NCBI GenBank assembly: GCA_017438975.1
Contig: JAFRUH010000002.1
Span: 1 to 64,000, forward strand
DNA length: 64,000 nucleotides
Source of the DNA: Bacteroidales bacterium
GTDB taxonomy: Bacteria; Bacteroidota; Bacteroidia; Bacteroidales; UBA932
Reading direction: 5' to 3'
Part shown: positions 57,328-64,000 of the stretch, one piece after another
How the letters are laid out: each line of letters begins with the position of its first letter
Position numbering within the stretch: position 1 is the stretch's first letter
Notes under the pieces: model-generated
What the model was told of the DNA's origin: nothing
The model's database searches: none
Seen by the model: only the letters and a program-made list of their open reading frames with translations
Made by a program: the position numbers and the translations under genes

Positions 57328-58296
57328 ATGGCGTACACCCCATCCCTTGAAGAGACCGTTCGGGAACTGTTTGACGGAATTACCTTTACAAAAGAACCGG
57401 AAGGACTCTACGACCCGCTCCGGTATATGATCGGAATCGGCGGGAAACGGCTCCGGCCGACCCTCTGTCTCCTTACATGGTCGCTGTACCGGGAGGGATT
57501 CCCCGAAGAAATCCTCTCGCCTGCCGCCGGACTGGAGGTTTTCCATACCTTCACGCTCATCCATGACGACATCATGGACAAATCCCCCCTCCGGAGGGGC
57601 TGTCCGACGGTCTGGAAGAAATGGAATCCGGACACGGCCATCCTTTCGGGCGACGTGATGTGCATAGACAGCTACCGGCGGATCGCGAAGGCGCCCGCCG
57701 CCGTCCTTCCCGACGTACTGTCGCTCTTCTCCACAACCGCGGCCGAGGTCTGCGACGGACAGCAGCTAGACATGGACTTCGAAGAACGTGAGACGGTCCC
57801 GATGGACGAATACATGCGGATGATCGGCCTGAAAACCGCTGTGCTCCTTGCCTGCTCCGCAAAGATGGGCGCGCTCATCGCCGGTGCCCCCGGGACCGAC
57901 TGCAAAGCCCTGTACGACTATGGATACAAGATCGGGCTGGCTTTCCAGATCGCGGACGACTACCTCGACGCCTACGGGGACAGCAAGGTTTTCGGGAAAC
58001 CGATCGGGGGCGACATCGTCAACAACAAGAAGTCCTGGCTGACGGTCAGGGCCTTCGAAATGGGTGCTGAAGGGCTGTCGGAAGCCCTCGCCCTCCCCGT
58101 CGGTACGGAAACGGAGAGGGAGGCCAAGATCCTGGAGGTCAAGCGGATCTACGGGGAGGCCGGGGTTCCTTCGGACGCGCTAGCCGAGATCGGAAGGCTG
58201 ACCCGCGAAGCGATGGACACCCTCTCGGAATTCCCGGAAGAAGCGAAGGAAAGGCTGCGCGATTTTGCTGACAAACTGGTTGGGAGGACCCGTTGA
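57328..58296 (+). CDS. Polyprenyl diphosphate synthase (isoprenyl chain elongation)
   Basis: This 322-residue trans-isoprenyl synthase condenses isopentenyl diphosphate onto an allylic primer. GIGGKRLRPTLCLLTW, the first aspartate-rich motif HDDIMDKSPLRRG and the second motif FQIADDYLDAYGD are all intact, as is GKPIGGDIVNNKKSWL. Product length (C15-C20 or longer) cannot be read securely from sequence alone. The U32 gene follows after one base and the GH43 gene overlaps that one, giving a three-gene unit. Confidence 0.93.
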   Translation: MAYTPSLEETVRELFDGITFTKEPEGLYDPLRYMIGIGGKRLRPTLCLLTWSLYREGFPEEILSPAAGLEVFHTFTLIHDDIMDKSPLRRGCPTVWKKWNPDTAILSGDVMCIDSYRRIAKAPAAVLPDVLSLFSTTAAEVCDGQQLDMDFEERETVPMDEYMRMIGLKTAVLLACSAKMGALIAGAPGTDCKALYDYGYKIGLAFQIADDYLDAYGDSKVFGKPIGGDIVNNKKSWLTVRAFEMGAEGLSEALALPVGTETEREAKILEVKRIYGEAGVPSDALAEIGRLTREAMDTLSEFPEEAKERLRDFADKLVGRTR

Positions 58297-58297
58297 G

Positions 58298-59599
58298 ATG
58301 GACCGGAAAGAGCTGGAAATCATGGCCCCCGCAGGCAATTTCGAATGCCTTGTCGCTGCGATCGAAGGCGGCGCGGACTCCGTCTATTTCGGCATCGGGA
58401 CCCTCAACATGCGTTCCCGTTCCGCCAACAATTTCCGCCGGGATGACCTTCCTGAAATCACCCGGATCTGCAGGGAGTACGGCGTAAAGTCGTACATGAC
58501 CCTAAACATCACCCTCTACGACAACGACCTGGACGCCGCCCGGGAAGTGCTGGACGCCGCCCTCGCGGCAGGGGTGGATGCGGTCATCGCCTCCGACATG
58601 GCGGTCATCCTCTACTGCCGGAAGATCGGGATGGAGGTCCATATCTCGACCCAGCTCAGCATCTCCAACATCGAGGCGCTCCGTTTCTACGCGCAGTTCG
58701 CCGACGTCGTCGTCCTCGCGCGGGAACTCAACCTCGACCAGGTCCGGGAGATCCATGACGCCATCGTCTCCGAAGGGATCAAGGGCCCCTCGGGGCAGCT
58801 CGTACGCATCGAGATGTTCGCCCACGGAGCCCTCTGCATGGCCGTTTCCGGGAAATGTTACCTGTCCCTCCACGCATACGGGGCATCGGCCAACCGGGGG
58901 GCTTGTTTCCAGGTCTGCCGGCGCGGATACGAGGTGACGGACCTCGAAACGGGATACAAGCTGGATATCGACAACGAGTACATCATGTCCCCGAAGGACC
59001 TCTGCACGATCGAGTTCATGGAACGGATCATCGCCTCGGGCGTCAAGGTCTTCAAGATCGAAGGCCGTGCCCGGAACGCGGAGTACGTCAAGCGGTGCGC
59101 CTCCTGCTACCGCCGGGCGGCGGACGCCGTCTGCGACGGGCGGTACACCCCGGATCTGGCCGCGGAATTGAAAAGGGAACTGGGCGAAGTCTTCAACCGG
59201 GGCTTCTGGGACGGTTATTACCAGGGAGCCCGGCTCGGGGAATGGAGCGACATCTACGGCAGTGCCGCGACCCGGAAAAAGATCTACTCCGGAAAGGTCA
59301 CGAACTGGTTCAACAAGATCGGCGTGGCCGAGGTCCATGTCGAATCGGAGCCGCTCCGCACCGGGGACGACATCCTCATCATAGGCCCGACGACGGGCGT
59401 GATCGAGATGAAGGTGGAGGACATGCGGGTCAATCTGAAGTCCGCCGAAGAGGCCGGGAAGGGCGTATACTGTTCCATAGCCATACCGCTGGACAGCATG
59501 CCCGAAGACAAGGTCAACACCCGCGAGGAGATGGAACCCTCCGAGAGGATCCATCCCCGCCGCGGCGACAAGGTATATATCTGGAAATCGGAATCATGA
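58298..59599 (+). CDS. U32-family protein (putative collagenase-type; possible RNA hydroxylation factor)
   Basis: This 433-residue protein belongs to the peptidase U32 family. Its core shows LEIMAPAGNFECLVAAIEGGADSVYFG and the Cys-rich signature FAHGALCMAVSGKCYLS followed by NRGACFQVCRRGY. Those four Cys are the positions proposed to hold an iron-sulfur cluster in TrhP/RlhA relatives. A role in prephenate-dependent RNA hydroxylation is thus plausible, and peptidase activity is doubtful. The start is ATG at 58298, directly after the upstream stop. An in-frame ATG 33 bases earlier would overlap the synthase. Confidence 0.88.
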   Translation: MDRKELEIMAPAGNFECLVAAIEGGADSVYFGIGTLNMRSRSANNFRRDDLPEITRICREYGVKSYMTLNITLYDNDLDAAREVLDAALAAGVDAVIASDMAVILYCRKIGMEVHISTQLSISNIEALRFYAQFADVVVLARELNLDQVREIHDAIVSEGIKGPSGQLVRIEMFAHGALCMAVSGKCYLSLHAYGASANRGACFQVCRRGYEVTDLETGYKLDIDNEYIMSPKDLCTIEFMERIIASGVKVFKIEGRARNAEYVKRCASCYRRAADAVCDGRYTPDLAAELKRELGEVFNRGFWDGYYQGARLGEWSDIYGSAATRKKIYSGKVTNWFNKIGVAEVHVESEPLRTGDDILIIGPTTGVIEMKVEDMRVNLKSAEEAGKGVYCSIAIPLDSMPEDKVNTREEMEPSERIHPRRGDKVYIWKSES

Positions 59600-60645
59600 A
59601 AAGAATCTTCCTGGGACTCGCCCTCCTCTGCACCCTGACCCTTTCCTGCCGGGAAAAGCCCTATGAGAACCCGGTCATCGCCAACGACTGCCCCGATCCG
59701 AGCGTGCTCGACAACCGCTCCCGGGACGGGTATTTCTACGCCTATTCGACCCGGAGCCGGATCGGAGATACCCTCTATGAGATTCCGGTCTGGCGGAGCA
59801 GGGACTTCGTGCACTGGGAGATCGCAGGCGCCGCTTTCACGGCGGAAACCCGTCCGGACTGGGAGCCGAAGGGAGTCCTCTGGGCCCCGGACATCAATTA
59901 CATCGATGGGAAATACGTCCTCTATTATGCGCTCGGAGTCTGGGGAGACCATGACAGGAGCGCTTCGGGCGTCGCCGTCTCCGACTCGCCGACCGGGCCG
60001 TTCAGGGACCTCGGGATGCTCGTCAGCCGGGAGAACACCGGTGTCGGGAACTCGATCGACCCGAATTTCTTCCGGGACGACGACGGACGGAACTATCTCT
60101 ACTGGGGAAGCCTGGCCCATCGGACCGATTCCATTGCGGGACGGCTCAGCGGCATCTACGTCGTCGAACTGACCCCGGACGGACTGGCCCTGCAGCCGGG
60201 TACGAAGCCGGTCAAGGTCGCCGGAGACGGAATGGAGGGAGCTTATGTCCACAAACGGAAAAAGCTCTACTATCTCTTCGCCTCGGAGGGGAGCTGCTGC
60301 AATGGAGCCAGGAGTACCTACCACGTCATCGTGGGCCGTTCGGAGAGTCCGCTCGGGCCGTTCGTGAGCCGGAGCGGCATGTCCATGCTGCCCGAAAGGG
60401 GAATGCCCTATGACGGGACCATCCTCACCGCCGATGCGGACAGCCTGTTCCGCGGCCCCGGCCACAACGGAGAAATCGTCCGGGATCGGAGGGGACGCGA
60501 CTGGATGCCCTACCATACCTATTGGAAAGGGAACGGATACAAGGGACGGCTGATGAACATCGACCGGGTTCTCTGGACCAAAGACGGCTGGCCGTATTTC
60601 GAAGGGGACGCCCCTTCGACAGGACGCCCGGGCCCCCGGTTCTGA
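59596..60645 (+). CDS. GH43-family glycosidase lipoprotein
   Basis: This 349-residue lipoprotein (Cys18) has a five-bladed beta-propeller typical of GH43, whose members act on arabinans and xylans. The three catalytic acids fit NDCPDPSVLD (general base), NSIDPNFFRDDDGRNYLYWG (pKa modulator) and GMEGAYVHKRKKLYYLF (general acid). The frame is open far upstream inside the U32 gene, but ATG at 59596 gives a clean signal peptide and overlaps the U32 stop by 4 bases. The pairing with isoprenoid and U32 genes is unusual for a glycan enzyme. Confidence 0.88.
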   Translation: MKRIFLGLALLCTLTLSCREKPYENPVIANDCPDPSVLDNRSRDGYFYAYSTRSRIGDTLYEIPVWRSRDFVHWEIAGAAFTAETRPDWEPKGVLWAPDINYIDGKYVLYYALGVWGDHDRSASGVAVSDSPTGPFRDLGMLVSRENTGVGNSIDPNFFRDDDGRNYLYWGSLAHRTDSIAGRLSGIYVVELTPDGLALQPGTKPVKVAGDGMEGAYVHKRKKLYYLFASEGSCCNGARSTYHVIVGRSESPLGPFVSRSGMSMLPERGMPYDGTILTADADSLFRGPGHNGEIVRDRRGRDWMPYHTYWKGNGYKGRLMNIDRVLWTKDGWPYFEGDAPSTGRPGPRF

Positions 60646-62283
60646 TCAATAGCTGATGGACGGCTTGGTCAGGGCCTCCCTGAGCTGGTCGTCATAGCGG
60701 ATGCGGACCTGGACACCGGCTTCCTGGAACCAGTAACGGATTACGACTTCTTCTTCGATGAAGGGAACGATCTCGTCTTTCTTCAGGCGGAGGAAGGACT
60801 CCTTGTCGATATCGAGAGATTTCTCGAGAGCGGCGAGCTCTTCGGTCATCGTCTCGGAAAGGCCATCTTCTTCGAGGGTCTTTTTCATCTCATCGAACAT
60901 CGTCTTCGCACTCGACCGGTAATCGAACTCCTTGTCCTTGGCGAATGCGACAAAGTCCTCATAATCCGTGAAATGGAAGTCTTCCGGCCGGGCGATGGAT
61001 TCGTGGTCGCGGACGAACTTCAGGGCATACTGCTCGATGATGCCGTTCATGACGAGGGAGTAGGTCAGGCGGCTGTAGCGGTGGCCCTTGACCTCGAAAT
61101 CGGGCGTGATTCCGCCTCCGTCCCGGACCGTGCGGCCGTGGAGGGTCTTGAATTCGTGGGTCAGGGAATCGGGGATATGCCCGACGCTGCCGTCCTCGTT
61201 CCGGTGGCTGTAGTCGATCGCCTGCACACAGCGTCCGGAAGGGGTATAATACTTGGCCGTCGTGACTTTCAGCTGGCCGTTGTACGGCAGCGGACGGATG
61301 CTCTGGACGAGCCCCTTTCCATAGGTACGCGTTCCGATGATCGTCGCCCGGTCGAGGTCCTGGAGCGCTCCGGAAACGATTTCCGAGGCGGATGCCGAAC
61401 CGGAATCCACCAGGACGATGATGGGAAGGGTGGTGTCGATCGGGTCGGTCGTCGTCTTGTGCACGAGTTCGGCGCTCTCCTCCCGTCCCTTCTGGGTCAC
61501 GACGACGGATCCCTTCGGCACGAAAAGGGAAACGATGCCGACCGCTTCGTTCAGGAGTCCGCCGCCGTTGCCGCGGAGATCGAGGACCAGCCGCTTCATT
61601 CCCCGGGATTTCAGTTTGAGAAACCCGTCCCGGACCGCGGAAGAAACCCCGTCCGTAAACTTGGTCTGGAGGATGTATCCGGTCTGTCCGTCATCCAGCA
61701 TCCCGACATATTCGATCGCCGGCATATTGATCCGTTCGCGGACGATCGGGACCTCGATGACGTCCCCGGCCTTCCAGGTTTCGCCGTCCCGGAGCTTCTT
61801 CACCTTGAAAACAACGGTCGTTCCCGGCTTTCCGCGCATCTTTTCGCTGGATTCGCTGCTGGTCAGTCCATGGGTCGACGTTCCGTCGATCTCGACGATC
61901 TCGTCCCCGCAGACCAGCCCGCCGCGGGCCGCCGGAGATCCGGCGTAAGGTTCGTTGATGATTACATTCCCCTGGACGTCAGGCTTGAAGATTACGGCGC
62001 CGATGCCGCCGTAGACCCCGGTGATCATCATCTGGAAATTCTCCTGCTCCTCTTCGGGGACATAGACCGTATACGGGTCCAGCCCTTCCAGCATGGCGTC
62101 GATGCCGAGCCGCTCGATCCGGTTCAGCGGAAGGGTGTCGACATAGGAACGGTTCAGTTCCTTGAGTATGGAATTCTGGATTTCGACCCACTTCCCGAGG
62201 GTGAAACTCCTGGACTGTGCAAAAGCGGGAACGGCGGCCACGAGAAGGGCCAGGACCGTCAAAGTCTGTCTCATTGTTTTCAT
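60646..62283 (-). CDS. S41-family carboxy-terminal processing protease
   Basis: This periplasmic protease is about 545 residues. It has a Sec signal peptide (cleavage near AFAQ), a PDZ domain (about residues 80-170, with GGIGAVIFKP) and the S41 catalytic core. The serine lies in the SGSASASEIVSG block (about residues 294-305) and the general base Lys is in RTYGKGLVQ (about 323). A long C-terminal helical region follows. The start is uncertain. ATG 62283 lies 7 bases from a TAACTTTG box. ATG at 62274 (MRQTLTVLAL) would give a short leader. Its stop codon abuts the stop of the convergent GH43 gene. Confidence 0.93.
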   Translation of the reverse strand: MKTMRQTLTVLALLVAAVPAFAQSRSFTLGKWVEIQNSILKELNRSYVDTLPLNRIERLGIDAMLEGLDPYTVYVPEEEQENFQMMITGVYGGIGAVIFKPDVQGNVIINEPYAGSPAARGGLVCGDEIVEIDGTSTHGLTSSESSEKMRGKPGTTVVFKVKKLRDGETWKAGDVIEVPIVRERINMPAIEYVGMLDDGQTGYILQTKFTDGVSSAVRDGFLKLKSRGMKRLVLDLRGNGGGLLNEAVGIVSLFVPKGSVVVTQKGREESAELVHKTTTDPIDTTLPIIVLVDSGSASASEIVSGALQDLDRATIIGTRTYGKGLVQSIRPLPYNGQLKVTTAKYYTPSGRCVQAIDYSHRNEDGSVGHIPDSLTHEFKTLHGRTVRDGGGITPDFEVKGHRYSRLTYSLVMNGIIEQYALKFVRDHESIARPEDFHFTDYEDFVAFAKDKEFDYRSSAKTMFDEMKKTLEEDGLSETMTEELAALEKSLDIDKESFLRLKKDEIVPFIEEEVVIRYWFQEAGVQVRIRYDDQLREALTKPSISY

Positions 62284-62290
62284 ATCCACA

Positions 62291-62298
62291 CAAAGTTA
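62291..62298 (-). promoter_or_regulatory. Putative -7 box TAACTTTG for the S41 protease
   Basis: TAACTTTG on the minus strand ends 7 bases before ATG 62283 and 16 bases before ATG 62274. The short distance suggests a leaderless message or use of the second ATG. Confidence 0.6.
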
Positions 62299-62311
62299 GC
62301 AAAAAATGTAC

Positions 62312-62319
62312 TAAATTTG
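62312..62319 (+). promoter_or_regulatory. Putative -7 box TAAATTTG for rdgB
   Basis: TAAATTTG ends 26 bases before the ATG at 62346 and faces the opposing protease promoter 13 bases away. Confidence 0.75.
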
Positions 62320-62345
62320 TTTTCGGACCAGAAAGTAGCCGTACA

Positions 62346-62942
62346 ATGAAAAGGAAAATCGTTTTTGCCACCGCCAACCCCGGAAAGCTGCGGGAAGCCG
62401 CCGAGATTCTCGGGGAGAATTTCGAGATTGTCTCCGCCGCCGCAGCCGGCGTACCGGACGACATTCCTGAAACCGGAACGACCCTGCAGGAGAACTCCCT
62501 CATCAAGGCGGATCATATCTGGCGGAAGACCGGACTCGACTGCTTTGCAGACGACACAGGACTGGAAGTCGACGCCCTCGGAGGCGCTCCAGGGATCCAT
62601 ACCGCCCGCTACGCAGGCGAGGGGAAGGACTTCAACGCGAACATCGACAAACTCCTCCGCGAACTGGACCGCATCCCCGACGCCTCCCGGACCGCCCGTT
62701 TCCGGACGAGCGTCGCCCTCGTCCTCGGCGGGGAGCACTTCTTTTTCGACGGAATCATGGAAGGGGCAATCGCCCGCGGACGCCATGGACACGGCGGTTT
62801 CGGTTACGACCCTGTCTTCCAGCCCGAGGGTTGCGGCGGCCTGACCGCCGCTGAGATTTCCGAAGAGGAGAAAAACGCCATTTCCCACCGCGGCAAGGCC
62901 CTCCGCGCCATGGCCGCCTTCCTGAACGGCCGGGCGGAATGA
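62346..62942 (+). CDS. rdgB: Non-canonical purine NTP pyrophosphatase (RdgB/HAM1)
   Basis: This 198-residue house-cleaning enzyme converts dITP, dXTP and ITP to monophosphates. The N-terminal FATANPGKLREA, the ADDTGLEVDALGGAPG block, GFGYDPVFQP and EEKNAISHRGKAL are the conserved substrate and metal regions. The frame is open 43 codons further upstream, but that part covers the promoter. ATG 62346 gives the standard MKRKIVFATANPGK start. It overlaps recO by 4 bases. Confidence 0.95.
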   Translation: MKRKIVFATANPGKLREAAEILGENFEIVSAAAAGVPDDIPETGTTLQENSLIKADHIWRKTGLDCFADDTGLEVDALGGAPGIHTARYAGEGKDFNANIDKLLRELDRIPDASRTARFRTSVALVLGGEHFFFDGIMEGAIARGRHGHGGFGYDPVFQPEGCGGLTAAEISEEEKNAISHRGKALRAMAAFLNGRAE

Positions 62943-63601
62943 ACAATATCGAACTGATCATCCTGGGCACGACCAAGATCGACGGGAACGCCGTCGTCCT
63001 CCATACCCTCAGCCGGGAATTCGGGAGGCGCGGTTTCGTCGTCCATGTCGGGAAGTCGGCCGCCCCCTCCCTCCTGCTCCCGCTGGGGATCGTCGAAGCG
63101 GATATCGCGGAGAACCCGAAATCCACGCTCGGGAATGCCCGGCGCATCGTCTCCGCCGCCCCCCTGATCGGAATCCGGAACAACCTCTATAAGAATACGA
63201 TGACCCTGTTCATGAGCGAGGTCCTGTACAGGACCGTCAAGGACGGGGCCAACGAGGAGGGACTCTACGACTGGTGCCGGAAGAGCATCCTCACCCTCGA
63301 CGCCATGCCTTCCGATTTCAGCAATTATCATATCCGTTTCCTCCTGGAACTCTGCTCGGCCCTCGGTTTCAGCCCGACCTTCGAGGACCTGCTTCCGTAT
63401 ATCGGCGGAGAAGACGCCCGAGCCCATCTCGACGCGCTCCGCACCTTCGTGCGCTCCTCCTTTTCCGAGTCCATGCTGGTCCCCCTCTCGGGGGCGGACC
63501 GCAACAAAATAGCGGAGGAAATCCTCCGCTACCTTGAATTCCATACCGAGTCGTCGATCAACGTCCGCTCTTTGCGCGTCCTCCACGAGCTTTTCCTCTA
63601 G
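62939..63601 (+). CDS. recO: Recombination mediator RecO
   Basis: This 220-residue protein helps load RecA on SSB-coated DNA with RecR. Sequence similarity is moderate, but the pattern fits Bacteroidetes RecO. It has an N-terminal OB-fold with VVLHTLSREFGRRGFVVHVG and a helical C-terminal half with FLLELCSALGFSPTFEDLLPY. It ends INVRSLRVLHELFL, close to the usual RecO terminus. The Cys zinc site of some RecO proteins is absent, as is common in this phylum. It is coupled to rdgB by a 4-base overlap and overlaps the convergent rnr by 44 bases. Confidence 0.82.
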   Translation: MNNIELIILGTTKIDGNAVVLHTLSREFGRRGFVVHVGKSAAPSLLLPLGIVEADIAENPKSTLGNARRIVSAAPLIGIRNNLYKNTMTLFMSEVLYRTVKDGANEEGLYDWCRKSILTLDAMPSDFSNYHIRFLLELCSALGFSPTFEDLLPYIGGEDARAHLDALRTFVRSSFSESMLVPLSGADRNKIAEEILRYLEFHTESSINVRSLRVLHELFL

Positions 63602-64000
63602 GAGGCCGCTCCGGAACGTCTTTCCGGGGTACCGGGGCGTCAAATCCTTCCTCAATCAACTCGTAATCAAGGAGTTTCTGCTCCAGGTTCGTTTCCTTGA
63701 CCCGGATGCGGACCTTGTCTCCAAGGTAATACTTCTTGCCGGTCCGGCGGCCGACGGTGCGGTAGTGCTCTTCGTCGAAGGTGAAGAAGTCCCCCTTGAT
63801 CGTCCGGAGCGGGATCATTCCTTCGACCTTGGTCGGCTCGATCTCGACATAGATGCCCCACTCGGTCAGGCCGGAAATGTACCCTTCGTACTCCTGCCCG
63901 ATCTTGTCCTGCATGAATTCGACGATCTTGTACTTGATGCTCTCCCGCTCGGCTTCCGCAGCGATGATCTCGCGCTCGGAAGCGTGCTGGCACTGCTGCT
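63558..64000 (-). CDS. rnr: Ribonuclease R, C-terminal part (truncated by the window edge)
   Basis: Only the last 147 or so codons lie in the window. The visible part begins at CQHASEREIIAAEAERESIK, the conserved end of the RNB catalytic domain. The S1 RNA-binding domain follows (GQEYEGYISGLTEWGIYVEI to YLGDKVRIRVKETNLEQKLLDYEL). A short basic tail (RPPRGKARGGRAKSGR) may help bind structured RNA. RNase R is a processive 3'-5' exoribonuclease. The start is beyond base 64000. Confidence 0.93.
   Translation of the reverse strand, partial: QQCQHASEREIIAAEAERESIKYKIVEFMQDKIGQEYEGYISGLTEWGIYVEIEPTKVEGMIPLRTIKGDFFTFDEEHYRTVGRRTGKKYYLGDKVRIRVKETNLEQKLLDYELIEEGFDAPVPRKDVPERPPRGKARGGRAKSGR

Noticed and set aside
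58855-59595. Upstream extension of the GH43 frame inside the U32 gene
   Set aside because: The extension overlaps a conserved U32 coding region in another frame, while ATG 59596 gives a proper lipoprotein signal peptide.

Overview
The window is a chromosomal segment from a GC-rich member of the Bacteroidales, probably a gut- or rumen-type polysaccharide degrader. The evidence is the gene order tuf–tRNA-Trp–secE–nusG–rplKAJL–rpoBC, a SusC/SusD starch-uptake locus, many lipoprotein signal peptides, and at least a dozen TAnnTTTG promoter boxes (the Bacteroidetes -7 element). Genus cannot be fixed from the sequence alone. Coding density is very high: no gene-free stretch reaches 300 bases, and neighbours are often separated by fewer than 20 bases or overlap by 4.

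Layout. 1-12304 is the translation/transcription block: the 3' part of tuf, tRNA-Trp, secE, nusG, rplK, rplA, rplJ, rplL, rpoB and rpoC, with hairpin terminators after tuf, rplL and rpoC. 12397-18874 holds an unknown lipoprotein, cysS, xth, a secreted GH51 arabinofuranosidase and a second unknown lipoprotein. 18877-20882 (minus) has a COG2426 membrane protein, a DUF6913-like protein and adenosine kinase. A divergent gene encodes a YbhN/LPG-synthase-like membrane protein. 22139-27828 is a five-gene tripartite ABC efflux operon (ATPase, two FtsX-type permeases, HlyD-type adaptor, TolC-type channel). 27823-29544 (minus) is a TGS/uridine-kinase-type nucleoside kinase.

29597-44523 (minus) is a complete Sus-like starch utilisation operon, transcribed as SLC45-type sugar transporter, SusC, SusD, SusE, SusF and three GH13 lipoproteins. 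Starch would bind at the cell surface through SusD/E/F, be cut by the BACON-bearing SusG-like amylase, cross the outer membrane through SusC, be trimmed by the other GH13 enzymes, and enter the cytoplasm through the SLC45 transporter. Divergently, 44687-51623 carries an EamA transporter, a LytS-type histidine kinase, a LytTR response regulator, an OPA-family organophosphate transporter and a cytoplasmic CBM20-GH77 amylomaltase (MalQ) that would process imported maltodextrin.

51684-54805 has two tandem GxDLY/SGNH esterases and a phosphodiesterase-type lipoprotein. 54769-57287 (minus) has a MATE exporter and rsgA. 57328-60645 has a polyprenyl synthase, a U32 protein and a GH43 lipoprotein. The window ends with an S41 protease (minus), rdgB, recO and the 3' part of rnr (minus).

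The most unusual structure is a pair of intergenic palindromic elements (15143-15263 and 56206-56330). They share a near-identical 59-base core, but their flanking 31-33-base arms differ between copies while remaining self-complementary within each copy. No CRISPR array, integrase, transposase or phage gene is seen.
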